DNA from: Bordetella parapertussis
GTDB lineage: Bacteria; Pseudomonadota; Gammaproteobacteria; Burkholderiales; Burkholderiaceae_B
Length of the DNA stretch: 64,000 bases
Direction of reading: 5' to 3'
Assembly: GCA_945872285.1 (NCBI GenBank)
Contig: CAMBZR010000004.1
Coordinates: 18,117 to 82,116, forward strand
The translations under genes and the position numbers were made by a program. This document shows positions 9,703 through 19,382 of the stretch, one piece after another. The notes below the pieces were generated by a model that searched no databases, was not told the origin of the DNA, and worked only from the letters and a program-made list of their open reading frames with translations. Numbering within the stretch: the first letter of the stretch is position 1; each line of letters begins with the position of its first letter.

Positions 9703-10437
9703 ATGGAACTAAAAGATAAAATCGCCTTAGTGACAGGCGCTTCACGCGGCATCGGCCAGGCAATCGCTCTCGAACTCGCGTCGCGCGGTGCAATCGTCAT
9801 CGGAACAGCCACCACCGAGGCCGGCGCTGCAGGCATCACTGAGGCACTCGGGCCTCACGGCGGGCGCGGTGTGGTGCTCAACGTCACTGACGCGCCAGCG
9901 TGCGACGCGCTAATTGAAACGCTTGCCAAACAAGCAGGCGGGCTCAGTATTTTGGTCAATAATGCCGGCATCACCCGAGATAATCTTGCGATGCGCATGA
10001 AAGATGACGACTGGGATGCTGTGATGCAAACCAATTTGACTGCGGTTTTCAGGCTCTCGCGATCGGTGATGCGAGGCATGATGAAAGCGCGCTGGGGGCG
10101 GATTATCAACATCACCTCGGTGGTGGGCTCAAGCGGCAACCCCGGTCAGGCGAACTATGCCGCGGCTAAAGCCGGCGTGGCAGGCATGAGTCGGGCCTTA
10201 GCCCGCGAACTCGGCAGTCGCGGTGTCACCGTTAATTGCATTGCCCCAGGTTTTATCGCAACCGACATGACCAGCGGTCTTGACGAAGGTCAAACCACAG
10301 CACTTTTAACCCAAATTCCCCTCGGACGCCTTGGGTCTGCAGCGGATATTGCTCATGCTGCAGCCTTTTTGGCGTCTCCCCAAGCCGGTTACATCACAGG
10401 TACGACGTTGCACGTGAACGGCGGCATGTACATGTAA
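9703..10437 (+). CDS. fabG: 3-oxoacyl-ACP reductase FabG
   Basis: NADPH-dependent short-chain dehydrogenase that reduces 3-oxoacyl-ACP. 244 aa with TGASRGIG cofactor loop, NNAG, the Ser of NITSVVGSSG and the YxxxK pair in YAAAKAG, and a C-terminal GTTLHVNGGMYM. ATG 9703 was chosen because GGA lies six bases upstream; ATG 9697 is an alternative that adds two residues. Several other SDRs occur in the window, but this is the one in the fab operon. Confidence 0.96.
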   Translation: MELKDKIALVTGASRGIGQAIALELASRGAIVIGTATTEAGAAGITEALGPHGGRGVVLNVTDAPACDALIETLAKQAGGLSILVNNAGITRDNLAMRMKDDDWDAVMQTNLTAVFRLSRSVMRGMMKARWGRIINITSVVGSSGNPGQANYAAAKAGVAGMSRALARELGSRGVTVNCIAPGFIATDMTSGLDEGQTTALLTQIPLGRLGSAADIAHAAAFLASPQAGYITGTTLHVNGGMYM

Positions 10438-10461
10438 CAGGTTTTTTTTCTGCCGGTTCGC

Positions 10462-10467
10462 TATAAT
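10462..10467 (+). promoter_or_regulatory. Perfect -10 box (TATAAT) upstream of acpP
   Basis: A consensus TATAAT lies 31 bases before the acpP ATG in the fabG-acpP gap, just after a run of eight T. No good -35 is visible at 17 bases, so strength is uncertain. An extra promoter here would fit the very high demand for ACP. Confidence 0.45.
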
Positions 10468-10497
10468 TCGGCGAACTTTTCCCCTTTGGAGATATGA

Positions 10498-10737
10498 ATG
10501 GATAGCATCGAACAGCGCGTTAAGAAGATCGTCGCTGAACAACTTGGCGTAAACGAAGCCGAGATCAAAAACGCCTCCTCTTTTCTTGACGACCTCGGTG
10601 CCGATTCACTCGACATGGTCGAGCTAGTCATGGCACTTGAAGACGAGTTCGAAACCGAAATCCCTGACGAAGAAGCCGAAAAAATCACTACGGTGCAACA
10701 AGCCGTTGATTACATCACTTCACGTTCTAAGGCATAG
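10498..10737 (+). CDS. acpP: Acyl carrier protein AcpP
   Basis: 79-aa acidic carrier of growing acyl chains. The 4'-phosphopantetheine attachment Ser is in [15 protein letters not shown], the ACP signature. It is preceded by a GGAGA ribosome-binding site and its own -10 box. Between acpP and fabF is a 162-base gap with a hairpin (10750-10777), which may help separate the expression levels of the two genes. Confidence 0.98.
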   Translation: MDSIEQRVKKIVAEQLGVNEAEIKNASSFLDDLGADSLDMVELVMALEDEFETEIPDEEAEKITTVQQAVDYITSRSKA

Positions 10738-10749
10738 GCTGTTGCCGGC

Positions 10750-10777
10750 GTTGCTTCAGGCGTAAGCCCAGAGCAAC
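10750..10777 (+). repeat. Nested hairpin between acpP and fabF
   Basis: GTTGC (10750-10754) pairs with GCAAC (10773-10777), and inside it GGC (10759-10761) pairs with GCC (10766-10768) around a GTAA tetraloop. No T-run follows, so it is not a classic terminator. It could be an RNA-processing or stability element downstream of acpP. Confidence 0.4.
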
Positions 10778-10899
10778 ACAGCGCAGGGTAGGGTTAGTTA
10801 GGCGGTTCAGGCGTCTGGCGCAAACGCAACGTGAGTTTTAATCACCGTTGGGTTTCGCCGCAGGCCTTGACCGCCCTTATCATATATAAGGAGTGATCC

Positions 10900-12129
10900 G
10901 TGAAACGACGTGTCGTCATTACAGGTCTTGGCATCGTGAGCCCAGTGGGCAATGATATTGCCGCGGCCTGGGACAATATCGTGAACGGTCGATCGGGTAT
11001 CGGGCGTATCACGAAGTTTGACCCCAGTGCGTTTAATGCGCACATCGCGGGCGAGGTTAAAGACTTCGACGTCAATACGATTATTCCTGCCAAAGAAGCG
11101 CGTACGATGGATACGTTCATTCACTACGGCATCGCGGCAGGCTTGCAAGCCTGGAAAGACTCCGGCCTTGACCTTGCACACACGGATCCTGAGCGGGTTG
11201 GTGTGATTGTTGGCTCGGGTATCGGGGGCCTGCAACGCATCGAAGAAACCCAAACAGAATATTTACAGCGCGGTCCGCGCCGGATCTCGCCGTTTTTTGT
11301 GCCCGCCTCGTTGATTAATCTGATCTCGGGTCAGCTCACGATTATGCTGGGGCTCAAAGGCCCGTCTTACGCGGTGGTATCGGCCTGCACAACGGGTTTG
11401 CACTCGATTGGTGACGCGTCCCGAATGATTGAATACGGTGACGCCGATGTGATGGTTGCCGGCGGTGCTGAGTCCACCGTCTCCCCTTTGGGCATTGGCG
11501 GGTTTGCGGCCATGCGTGCGCTGTCGCAGCGTAACGACGATCCGACGACCGCCTCGCGTCCCTGGGATCGCGACCGTGATGGTTTTGTGCTGGGTGAGGG
11601 CGCGGGTGTACTGGTGCTTGAAGAATACGAGCATGCCAAAAAGCGTGGCGCACGTATCTATGGTGAGTTTGCGGGCTATGGCATGAGCTCAGACGCGCAT
11701 CACATTACGGCACCCGACCGCGATGGTCCGCGACGCGGCATTATTAACGCCCTGCGCAATGGCGGATTGAACGCCGACGAGGTCCAATACGTAAATGCCC
11801 ATGGCACCTCAACACCGTTGGGCGACAAAAATGAAACTGAAGCCCTGAAGCTTGCTTTTGGCGATCACGTAAAAAAATTAGTGGTGAACTCAACCAAATC
11901 CATGACCGGTCATCTTTTGGGCGCTGCAGGTGGAATCGAGGCGGTCTTTGCGACGCTGGCCGTGTACCACCAGATTTCTCCGCCAACGATCAATATCTTT
12001 AATCAAGATCCTGAGTGTGACCTTGATTATTGTGCCAACACGGCGCGCGATCTTAAAATCACTGTAGCGCTGTCAAATTCGTTTGGTTTTGGCGGCACAA
12101 ATGGTTCAATGGCAGTACGTCGTCTCTAA
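10900..12129 (+). CDS. fabF: 3-oxoacyl-ACP synthase II FabF
   Basis: Main elongation condensing enzyme, 409 aa. Active-site Cys in SACTTGLHSIGDA, first His in NAHGTSTPLGD, and the C-terminal NSFGFGGTN motif. Start is GTG 10900 behind a strong AAGGAG site. It ends TAAGTG, the GTG being the start of the next small membrane protein gene, so it is coupled to the downstream genes. Confidence 0.97.
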   Translation: MKRRVVITGLGIVSPVGNDIAAAWDNIVNGRSGIGRITKFDPSAFNAHIAGEVKDFDVNTIIPAKEARTMDTFIHYGIAAGLQAWKDSGLDLAHTDPERVGVIVGSGIGGLQRIEETQTEYLQRGPRRISPFFVPASLINLISGQLTIMLGLKGPSYAVVSACTTGLHSIGDASRMIEYGDADVMVAGGAESTVSPLGIGGFAAMRALSQRNDDPTTASRPWDRDRDGFVLGEGAGVLVLEEYEHAKKRGARIYGEFAGYGMSSDAHHITAPDRDGPRRGIINALRNGGLNADEVQYVNAHGTSTPLGDKNETEALKLAFGDHVKKLVVNSTKSMTGHLLGAAGGIEAVFATLAVYHQISPPTINIFNQDPECDLDYCANTARDLKITVALSNSFGFGGTNGSMAVRRL

Positions 12130-12672
12130 GTGCTGCAGGACGCATTGACTGAGTACCCAACCCTACCTAGGCAAGTGAAACTGACCCGGCCCCGCTGGGC
12201 AGTTGGTTTGGGCTGGGCGGCCTTCGTCGTGGCACTGTTTGCGGTCGCACTCAGTGCCTTCTGGCAGGGCGTACCCTTCTGGGTGCTTGCGCTTGGCGCT
12301 GCCCTAAGCCTAGTGGCCTTTGCTGTGGTGCAAATACGCCAGCAAGCCTGGCTGAATGCCCATCGTTTGTATTTTGAAGATACGCCTAGCGCACGTTCGG
12401 GGCCGTCAGACGGGTTCTTGGGCACTTTTTCGAAGACGCTGGGTCGAACAGACCTGACACCTGTTACTTTGCATCAGTCTTGGTCTCATCTTTTTGGGTT
12501 AACCCTCAGTTTGAAGCTGCCCACTCTTTCTGCGCACAAACCCAAAGTGATCGTCTTAACACTTTGGCGCAACCGTCTGTCTGCTCAAGGCTATCGTCGG
12601 CTGAGGGTCTGGGCGGCGTGGCAGTCTGAACACCAGTCGCCGCTCTTCAAAGGCTTAGGGGAAACCGCTTGA
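12130..12672 (+). CDS. Small membrane protein between fabF and rpoE (possibly YgfX-like)
   Basis: 180 aa. The N-terminal 60 residues hold two hydrophobic helices (about 27-46 and 50-65) separated by a short turn, and the rest is a soluble basic domain. That layout, and the position between fabF and rpoE, recall the YgfX/CptA family, but I see no diagnostic motif and the length is greater than in E. coli. GTG start directly abuts the fabF stop, and the stop overlaps the rpoE start. Function unknown; the conserved location suggests a link to membrane homeostasis (inference). Confidence 0.6.
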   Translation: MLQDALTEYPTLPRQVKLTRPRWAVGLGWAAFVVALFAVALSAFWQGVPFWVLALGAALSLVAFAVVQIRQQAWLNAHRLYFEDTPSARSGPSDGFLGTFSKTLGRTDLTPVTLHQSWSHLFGLTLSLKLPTLSAHKPKVIVLTLWRNRLSAQGYRRLRVWAAWQSEHQSPLFKGLGETA

Positions 12673-13268
12673 GTGAACGCGATGTCGACGCCGAGTTAGT
12701 TGCCCGCGTTCAGGCAGGCGATAAGCAGGCCTTTGACCTGCTGGTGCTTAAATATCAGCGAAAAATCATGCGCTTACTCTCGCGCATGATCCGCGACTCG
12801 GCCGAAATCGAAGACGTTGCTCAAGAAGCCTTTATTAAGGCTTATCGCGCCTTGCCCCAATTTAGAGGCGAAAGTGCCTTTTATACCTGGTTGTATCGTA
12901 TTGCGATCAACACGGCTCGTAACTGGCTGGCTGCAAATAAACGGGCGCCAAGCGCACCTTCTGCGTTCGAGAACGAAGAAGGTGAAACTTTTAATGAATC
13001 TGACGTACTAACCGATGGAAGCAACCCCGAATCCGAAATGGCGAGCCGTCAAATTGCCGAAACGGTGAATAAAGCGATTAACGATTTGCCCGAAGAGTTG
13101 CGTAACGCGATTGTGATGCGCGAAATTGACGGGATGAGCTACGAAGATATTGCCGAAAGTATGAATTGTCCGATTGGTACGGTTCGGTCTCGGATTTTCC
13201 GGGCCCGCGAGGCGATCGCGACACGTTTGCGTCCTTTGCTGGGTGATACCGGCAAACGGCGTTGGTAA
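12669..13268 (+). CDS. rpoE: RNA polymerase sigma factor RpoE (AlgU)
   Basis: ECF sigma factor, 199 aa, directing the envelope-stress response. Region 2 (EDVAQEAFIKAYRAL) and region 4 (GMSYEDIAESMNCPIGTVRSR) are both clear. The start is TTG 12669 overlapping the previous stop (TTGA), so translation is coupled and probably kept low. It is followed by its anti-sigma rseA, the regulator rseB and the protease mucD, the complete module. Confidence 0.96.
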   Translation: MSERDVDAELVARVQAGDKQAFDLLVLKYQRKIMRLLSRMIRDSAEIEDVAQEAFIKAYRALPQFRGESAFYTWLYRIAINTARNWLAANKRAPSAPSAFENEEGETFNESDVLTDGSNPESEMASRQIAETVNKAINDLPEELRNAIVMREIDGMSYEDIAESMNCPIGTVRSRIFRAREAIATRLRPLLGDTGKRRW

Positions 13269-13274
13269 GGAGCT

Positions 13275-13922
13275 ATGGTGAAAGATCAGTCGACATATTC
13301 GCAGGCGAGTGCCAATTCTCTGAGCGCGATCACTCAGTCGTCAGACGAAAAAAATATTTCAGAGGCGGTTTCGGTGACGATCTCGGCCTGGATGGATGGC
13401 GATGAACAAACGACTTTGCCCTCTGAGCTATTTACTGACTCGGGTCATGCGACCTGGCAGGTGTATCACCTCATCGGCGATACGCTGCGTACGCCCGAGC
13501 TGGCTTTAACGCCTCAGGCCGATTTATGCCAGCGCGTGGCGCAGGCGCTTTTAGACGAGCCAGCACTGAGTCAGGCCGTCACGTCTGGCGCGCCACGCGA
13601 GGCGGGCGCAAGCGTTTTTGGGCTCGGTGCGGCACCGGCTCAGCCGGCGATACAAACGGTCACACCGCTGTCAAAACTGTTACGTCGGGTGGTGTGGCCA
13701 AGCCTGGCGATGGCCGCGGCAGCCGCCGCGGTGGTGTGGGTCGCCAAGCCTTTGTTGGTGCCTGAACTCTCGGCGCCCTCGGTGCAAGCGGTAAAGGCCA
13801 ACAGCACCGAAGTTGTCGCTTCAAACCTCGAGTCGTCTGTCGTGCGTGACTATGTCACCGCGCATCGACAATTTTCGAGCCCAGCCAATGTTCGCCCTGC
13901 GGCGTATGGTGCGTCGCGCTAA
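13275..13922 (+). CDS. rseA: Anti-sigma factor RseA (MucA-like)
   Basis: 215-aa single-pass inner-membrane protein that sequesters RpoE. The N-terminal domain (about 30-95) has the family-type ISAWMDGDE start and a WQVYHLIGD helix. A transmembrane segment lies at about 139-161, and the periplasmic part is short. Sequence similarity to E. coli RseA is weak by eye; the call relies on architecture and on position between rpoE and rseB. Its stop and the next ATG overlap (TAATG). Confidence 0.9.
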   Translation: MVKDQSTYSQASANSLSAITQSSDEKNISEAVSVTISAWMDGDEQTTLPSELFTDSGHATWQVYHLIGDTLRTPELALTPQADLCQRVAQALLDEPALSQAVTSGAPREAGASVFGLGAAPAQPAIQTVTPLSKLLRRVVWPSLAMAAAAAAVVWVAKPLLVPELSAPSVQAVKANSTEVVASNLESSVVRDYVTAHRQFSSPANVRPAAYGASR

Positions 13923-15013
13923 TGCGTGGCAAGCCGCAGGCGAGGGGACAGCACCCCGCACAGTCAAAAATGATGCCGCGTCTGGGCAGGCTGCGCGCGG
14001 CACTTGCAGGTCTTTGCCTGTGCCTGCCAGGCTTTGCCTACAGTCAGGGCGCGCCGCTTGCGCCACCAGGGTCTAGCTCAACCGCGGCAGTCTTCACGCG
14101 CCCGAGTTCGCAAGAGGCAACACTATTGCGACAAATACAGCAGGCGGCCCGACACCTGAACTACGAGGGAGTATTCACGTTTCAACAAGGTGACGCGATC
14201 GAGTCTTCGCGTATCACGCACGTGTTTGATGGCAAGGACGAAAAAGAACGAATTGAAGTGCTTGACGGGCCGCCACGTGAATACCTTCGGCGCAATGATG
14301 ACGTGCAGTGTTTGCTCCCCGAGCAACAAACGATCGTGCGCGAGCGGCAACGTGGTGATCGTTTTCCGGGCTTACTGTTATCAGAATCCACTGCCATCGA
14401 AGAGCACTATCAGTTGCGCGTCTTGCCCGAGCCCTATCGGGTCGCGGGGCGCTTATGTCGCGCGATCGAAATCACTGCGCGCGATGAGCACCGTTATGGT
14501 TATAAATTGTGCGCCGATATCGATTCAAACTTATTGCTGAAGGCGCAAACTCTCACGCGTGAGGGGACGGTACTTGAACAGGTTACGTTTACGCAGGTCA
14601 GCATCGGTCAGACGATTCGCGAGCAGGCGTTAAACGCTTCGTGGTCTACCGTCGGCTGGCAGCTTCAAGACACTGCTCAGCAGGTGATTGATCTGGTTGC
14701 GTTGGGTTGGCGTGTGCCTGCGCCTCCGGGGTACCTCACGCGCTCACAGTTCGCACGGGTGTTTGCTGATCAGCGCGTGGTCAATCAACTGGTGTTGTCT
14801 GACGGGCTTGCAACGATTTCAATATTTATTGAACCTTATCGCGCACAGCGGTCTGAGTATCTATCCCGAGGCGCTGCACGCAGCGGTTCTGTCAATATCT
14901 TTGGGATACGTGTTGCTGACTTCTGGTTGACGGTTTTGGGTGAAGTGCCTGCCACAACACTCGAACTGTTAGCCCAGTCGATTCAATACGTCCCACCAGC
15001 TGGATCGCGTTAG
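13922..15013 (+). CDS. rseB: Sigma-E regulatory protein RseB (MucB)
   Basis: Periplasmic MucB/RseB lipid-sensing protein that binds RseA and shields it from proteolysis. 363 aa with a signal sequence (hydrophobic core about 27-38, then SQG). The N-terminal domain has the family motif NYEGVFTFQQGD and a C-terminal domain follows from about 250. The annotated start gives a rather long basic leader; ATG 13970 or 13973 could be the real start. Middle gene of rpoE-rseA-rseB-mucD. Confidence 0.93.
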   Translation: MRGKPQARGQHPAQSKMMPRLGRLRAALAGLCLCLPGFAYSQGAPLAPPGSSSTAAVFTRPSSQEATLLRQIQQAARHLNYEGVFTFQQGDAIESSRITHVFDGKDEKERIEVLDGPPREYLRRNDDVQCLLPEQQTIVRERQRGDRFPGLLLSESTAIEEHYQLRVLPEPYRVAGRLCRAIEITARDEHRYGYKLCADIDSNLLLKAQTLTREGTVLEQVTFTQVSIGQTIREQALNASWSTVGWQLQDTAQQVIDLVALGWRVPAPPGYLTRSQFARVFADQRVVNQLVLSDGLATISIFIEPYRAQRSEYLSRGAARSGSVNIFGIRVADFWLTVLGEVPATTLELLAQSIQYVPPAGSR

Positions 15014-15044
15014 CGATTCTTCTTAAAAGGTTTCACTGGAGTTC

Positions 15045-16544
15045 ATGATGCAAGAACAAGTTCATTTCTCTCTGTATCAGTCTGTGGGCCGTGCGCGTCG
15101 CGCGTTGTTCGCAGGGATGATGGGTGTCGTGCTCGTGGCGGGCGCCCTGCAACACGTGAGGGTGCACGCACAGGCTGCAGGCTTTCCTGATTTCACGACG
15201 ATTGTCGAAAAAGCCGAGCCGGCTGTTGTGAATATTCGCACGACAGCCAAAGTCAGTGCGCGTTCAGGTCCGCAGGGTCAAGATCCCTACGAAATGTTTC
15301 GACATTTTTTCGGTCCTGATTTTCAACCGCCTGGTGGACGTCAGGGGCCGCAACAAAATCCACGTAATAACAAACCACGCGCCGAGCCCGAAGAGCGCTC
15401 AGTGCCTCGCGGCGTAGGCTCTGGTTTCTTTATTTCTGAAGATGGTTATCTTTTGACAAACCATCATGTTGTCGAAGGTGCGACCGATATTTTTGTCACG
15501 CTTACCGATTCACGTGAATTCAAAGCTAAGGTGATTGGCAGCGACAAACGCACCGACGTCGCCTTGCTTAAAGTCGAAGCGAAAGGGATGGCCTTCTTGC
15601 CGATTGGTAGCGCCAAGCTGCTTAAAAAAGGTCAGTGGGTGATGGCGATTGGCTCACCTTTTGGCCTTGAGTCGACCGTTACCTCGGGGATCGTGAGCGC
15701 GTTGGGTCGTGAAACCGGAGACTACTTGCCGTTCATTCAAACCGACGTGGCTGTGAACCCCGGCAACTCGGGCGGGCCCTTGCTCAACCTGAAAGGCGAG
15801 GTGGTGGGGATCAACGCGCAGATCGTATCGCGCAGTGGCGGCTTCATGGGAATTTCGCTAGCGATTCCGATCGAAGAGGCCATGGCTGTGGTTGACCAGT
15901 TGCGCGCCTCAGGCTCGGTGATTCGGGGTCGGATTGGCGTTCAAATTGGCGAGGTCAGCAAAGACGTTGCCCAGGCCATTGGCTTGCCCAAGGCAGAGGG
16001 TGCGTTGGTTGGGGGGGTTGAACCTGACGCACCGGCTGATAAAGCAGGCGTCTTGCCCGGTGACGTGATCACTAAGTTTGGCGACAAGCCGATTACGCGC
16101 TGGTCTGACTTGCCTCGTTTAGTGGGCGAAACCAAGCCTGGTACTACGTCAACGCTTGAAGTGTGGCGTAAAGGTAAGCCCTTGACACTCAAAGTTACCG
16201 TGGCCGAGTTAAAAGCCGACAAAACTGCCGCTGTTGAACCCACGCCTCCTAAAGTCGTAGAAACCGTGACCACAGTGTTGGGCATGGAGATCGTCCCCGT
16301 GAAAGAGGAGGTGCAAAAAAAGCTGCGTATTAAGGGTGGTGTCCAGGTGACTGCAGTTGAAGCACCTGCGAGTAAGGCTGGCGTGGCAGAGGGCGACATC
16401 ATTTTGGCAGTCAATGATACCGACATCACGAGTCCGACTCAGTTTGCCAAGGTCGTGGCAGGTTTGGATCGGGCTCGGCCCGTGGGCTTGATGGTCAGAA
16501 CCGGCGAGCAAACCCGCTGGGTCGCCGTTCGAACCGAGAAGTAA
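15045..16544 (+). CDS. mucD: Periplasmic serine protease MucD (DegP/HtrA family)
   Basis: HtrA-type protease/chaperone of the periplasm, 499 aa. Signal sequence at residues 18-44; catalytic triad His141 (TNHHVV), Asp171 (RTDVAL) and Ser242 (NPGNSGGPL); two PDZ domains from about 290 to the end. A Gly/Gln/Pro-rich linker (about 78-118) sits in the position of the LA-loop. It is the downstream effector gene of the sigmaE module. Two adjacent ATG codons (15045, 15048) follow a GGAG site. Confidence 0.95.
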   Translation: MMQEQVHFSLYQSVGRARRALFAGMMGVVLVAGALQHVRVHAQAAGFPDFTTIVEKAEPAVVNIRTTAKVSARSGPQGQDPYEMFRHFFGPDFQPPGGRQGPQQNPRNNKPRAEPEERSVPRGVGSGFFISEDGYLLTNHHVVEGATDIFVTLTDSREFKAKVIGSDKRTDVALLKVEAKGMAFLPIGSAKLLKKGQWVMAIGSPFGLESTVTSGIVSALGRETGDYLPFIQTDVAVNPGNSGGPLLNLKGEVVGINAQIVSRSGGFMGISLAIPIEEAMAVVDQLRASGSVIRGRIGVQIGEVSKDVAQAIGLPKAEGALVGGVEPDAPADKAGVLPGDVITKFGDKPITRWSDLPRLVGETKPGTTSTLEVWRKGKPLTLKVTVAELKADKTAAVEPTPPKVVETVTTVLGMEIVPVKEEVQKKLRIKGGVQVTAVEAPASKAGVAEGDIILAVNDTDITSPTQFAKVVAGLDRARPVGLMVRTGEQTRWVAVRTEK

Positions 16545-16594
16545 GCCGTTTGCACGGTTAAGTTAGCCTAGACAGGCTAGAATAGCGGTTTGCC

Positions 16595-16623
16595 GCAAAA
16601 GGGGCGCAGAGCGCCCCTTTTGC
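16595..16623. terminator. Perfect 13-bp hairpin between mucD and lepA
   Basis: GCAAAAGGGGCGC (16595-16607) and GCGCCCCTTTTGC (16611-16623) are exact inverse complements around a 3-base AGA loop. The A-run/T-run at the stem base makes it look like a bidirectional intrinsic terminator, although no T-run continues beyond the stem. It ends 23 bases before the lepA ATG, so it could alternatively act as an attenuator in the lepA leader. Confidence 0.65.
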
Positions 16624-16646
16624 TTGGTATCTTACTTTTAGGCGTT

Positions 16647-18440
16647 ATGCAGCACATCCGCAATTTCTCGATTATTGCCCATATCGACCATGGCAAATCC
16701 ACTCTGGCAGACCGACTGATTCAGCGTTGCGGGGGTCTAGCCGACCGCGAAATGTCTGCTCAGGTGCTCGACTCGATGGATATCGAACGCGAGCGCGGCA
16801 TCACGATCAAAGCACAAACCGCAGCCCTGCAATATAAGTCGGCGAGCGGACAAATTTACAACCTTAATCTCATCGACACCCCCGGGCATGTTGACTTTTC
16901 GTACGAGGTCAGTCGTTCGCTGTCCGCCTGCGAGGGGGCGCTGTTGGTGGTAGACGCCTCGCAAGGTGTCGAAGCCCAAACCGTGGCCAATTGCTACACC
17001 GCGATCGAACTTGGCGTCGAGGTCGTCCCCGTACTCAATAAAATGGACTTGCCCTCGGCCGATCCTGAAAGTGCCCGCGCCGAAGTCGAAGAAGTCATCG
17101 GCCTAGATGCCTCTGAGGCCATTTTGGCAAGCGCCAAAACTGGCATGGGCATCGACGAAATCCTCGAGGCCGTGGTGGCACGTATTCCGGCTCCAAAAGG
17201 TGATCCGACAGCCCCCCTGCAAGCCTTAATTATCGACTCGTGGTTTGATAATTACGTGGGTGTCGTCATGTTGGTGCGTGTGGTGAACGGCGTGCTTAAA
17301 CCGAAAGACAAAATTTCGTTTATGGCCACGGGCGCGGTTCACTTGTGCGAGCAAACGGGCGTGTTTACGCCTAAGTCCCAGCCTCGTCCCCATTTGTCGG
17401 CCGGCGAAGTAGGGTTTGTGATTGCGGGCATTAAAGAACTTGCCGACGCTAAAGTGGGCGACACGGTTACGTTGTTGTCCAAGCCTGCCGCTGAGGCCTT
17501 GCCCGGTTTTAAAGAAGTCAAGCCGCAGGTGTTCGCTGGCTTGTATCCTGTTGAAAGTAGCGAATACGATCAACTACGCGATTCACTCGAAAAACTCAAG
17601 CTTAACGACTCTTCGCTGATGTACGAACCCGAAGTTTCGCAGGCGCTGGGCTTTGGCTTTCGTTGCGGCTTTTTGGGTTTGCTGCACATGGAGATCGTGC
17701 AAGAGCGTCTTGAGCGCGAATTTGATATGGATATCATCACGACCGCGCCGTCGGTCGTGTACGAAGTCGTGCTGCGCGATAACAGTGTGATTCAGATTGA
17801 AAGCCCGTCGCGCATGCCTGAGGTTGGGCAGTATCTTGAGATTCGCGAACCGATCGTGACGATTACCTTGTTTATGCCCCAAGAGTACGTGGGCCCCGTG
17901 ATGACGCTGTGTAATAACAAGCGCGGGCAGCAGCTGGATATGACGTATCACGGTCGTCAGGTGCATTTGCACTACGAGATGCCTTTGGCTGAGATCGTGC
18001 TCGATTTCTTTGACAAATTAAAGTCAGTGTCGCGCGGCTACGCCTCGATGGATTACGAGTTTAAAGAATACCGTACGGCCGATGTGGTGAAAGTTGATCT
18101 GTTAATTAACACCGATAAGGTCGATGCTCTGTCAAACATTTGCCATCGCTCAAATGCACGTTATCGCGCGCGCGATGTGGTGGCGCGCATGCGCGAACTC
18201 ATCCCTCGCCAAATGTACGACGTGGCGATTCAGGCTGCGATCGGCGCCGAGATCATTGCCCGCGAAAACGTCAAAGCCTTGCGCAAAAACGTGTTGGCAA
18301 AATGTTATGGCGGTGATATCAGCCGCAAGAAAAAACTACTTGAAAAACAAAAGGCCGGCAAAAAACGCATGAAGCAAGTCGGGAGTGTTGAGATTCCGCA
18401 AGAGGCTTTTCTGGCGATTTTGCAAGTTGATGATCGATAA
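16647..18440 (+). CDS. lepA: Elongation factor 4 (LepA)
   Basis: Ribosome-associated GTPase, 597 aa. G1 is AHIDHGKST near the N-terminus, G3 DTPGHVDF, G4 NKMD, and the LepA-specific C-terminal domain ends with the Lys-rich [19 protein letters not shown] 16647 fits the family start [16 protein letters not shown]. An in-frame ATG at 16590 would place the hairpin described above inside the coding region and is rejected. It leads the lepA-lepB-rnc-era-recO run. Confidence 0.96.
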   Translation: MQHIRNFSIIAHIDHGKSTLADRLIQRCGGLADREMSAQVLDSMDIERERGITIKAQTAALQYKSASGQIYNLNLIDTPGHVDFSYEVSRSLSACEGALLVVDASQGVEAQTVANCYTAIELGVEVVPVLNKMDLPSADPESARAEVEEVIGLDASEAILASAKTGMGIDEILEAVVARIPAPKGDPTAPLQALIIDSWFDNYVGVVMLVRVVNGVLKPKDKISFMATGAVHLCEQTGVFTPKSQPRPHLSAGEVGFVIAGIKELADAKVGDTVTLLSKPAAEALPGFKEVKPQVFAGLYPVESSEYDQLRDSLEKLKLNDSSLMYEPEVSQALGFGFRCGFLGLLHMEIVQERLEREFDMDIITTAPSVVYEVVLRDNSVIQIESPSRMPEVGQYLEIREPIVTITLFMPQEYVGPVMTLCNNKRGQQLDMTYHGRQVHLHYEMPLAEIVLDFFDKLKSVSRGYASMDYEFKEYRTADVVKVDLLINTDKVDALSNICHRSNARYRARDVVARMRELIPRQMYDVAIQAAIGAEIIARENVKALRKNVLAKCYGGDISRKKKLLEKQKAGKKRMKQVGSVEIPQEAFLAILQVDDR

Positions 18441-18461
18441 TCTTTCTACAAGGCTAAGCCA

Positions 18462-19349
18462 ATGAGCTGGAATTTTGCCCTGATACTCTTTGTGCTGATG
18501 GTCGTGACAGGCATTGTCTATGCCTTCGACAAGTTCTCTTTGCGCGCTGCGCGTCAGCGCCGGGTTTCTGAGGCTCTGGCCTTGGCGCGCCCGAGTTGGG
18601 TCGGTTTGCCGCAGGTTGAAGTGCAAAATCGCGAAGAGCAAATTCGCACCGAAGTCGGGCATGTGCCATGGTGGGTTGAGTACGGCGTCAGTTTTTTTCC
18701 AGTCATTTTGTTTGTGTTTGTGTTGCGCTCGTTTATTGTCGAGCCTTTTCGTATTCCGTCGGGCTCAATGTTGCCAACCCTGCAATCGGGCGACTTGATT
18801 CTGGTCAATAAATTCACCTACGGGTTGCGCTTGCCAGTCATTGATAAAAAGATCATTGCGCTTGGTGAACCCGCGCGCGGTGACGTGATGGTGTTTCGTT
18901 ATCCGGTTGATCCCGCAGTTGACTACATCAAACGTGTGGTGGGGTTGCCTGGTGATCAACTCGCCTACCTGGATAAAAAGCTCTTTATCAACGGTAAAGA
19001 AATTCTTAGAAAGCCAGAGGGTCAATATTTTGAACCCGACCGTGTTGCCTATACGGCACAATTCACCGAGCAGTTGGGCGAAAGAGCACACAAAATATTG
19101 CTAGATGAGCGAAGATCCCAAGAAATCGGCCCAATTAGCAACTTTCCGTATCGTGAAAAATGTGAATACCTCAGAAACGGTGTGCGCTGCACCGTTCCGG
19201 CGGGCGTTTACTTTATGATGGGTGACAATCGCGATAATAGCCTTGACAGTCGTTATTGGGGTTTTGTCCCCGAGGCCAACATTGTCGGTAAAGCTTTTTT
19301 CATCTGGATGAACTTTAGTCAGCTAGGCCGTATTGGGCCCTTTCACTAA
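18462..19349 (+). CDS. lepB: Signal peptidase I LepB
   Basis: Membrane-anchored peptidase that removes signal peptides of exported proteins, 295 aa. Two N-terminal membrane helices (about 4-22 and 75-92), catalytic Ser102 in SGSMLPTL and general base Lys157 in DYIKRVVGLPGD; C-terminal box GDNRDNSLDSRYWG. It lies between lepA and rnc as in most proteobacteria. Confidence 0.97.
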   Translation: MSWNFALILFVLMVVTGIVYAFDKFSLRAARQRRVSEALALARPSWVGLPQVEVQNREEQIRTEVGHVPWWVEYGVSFFPVILFVFVLRSFIVEPFRIPSGSMLPTLQSGDLILVNKFTYGLRLPVIDKKIIALGEPARGDVMVFRYPVDPAVDYIKRVVGLPGDQLAYLDKKLFINGKEILRKPEGQYFEPDRVAYTAQFTEQLGERAHKILLDERRSQEIGPISNFPYREKCEYLRNGVRCTVPAGVYFMMGDNRDNSLDSRYWGFVPEANIVGKAFFIWMNFSQLGRIGPFH

Positions 19350-19382
19350 GTTCTTTTTTTCATTGCTTCTTGTCACTTCTTC

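Noticed and set aside
16590-16646. Earlier in-frame ATG for lepA
   Set aside because: It would translate the perfect hairpin and add 19 residues absent from LepA; the family start is at 16647.
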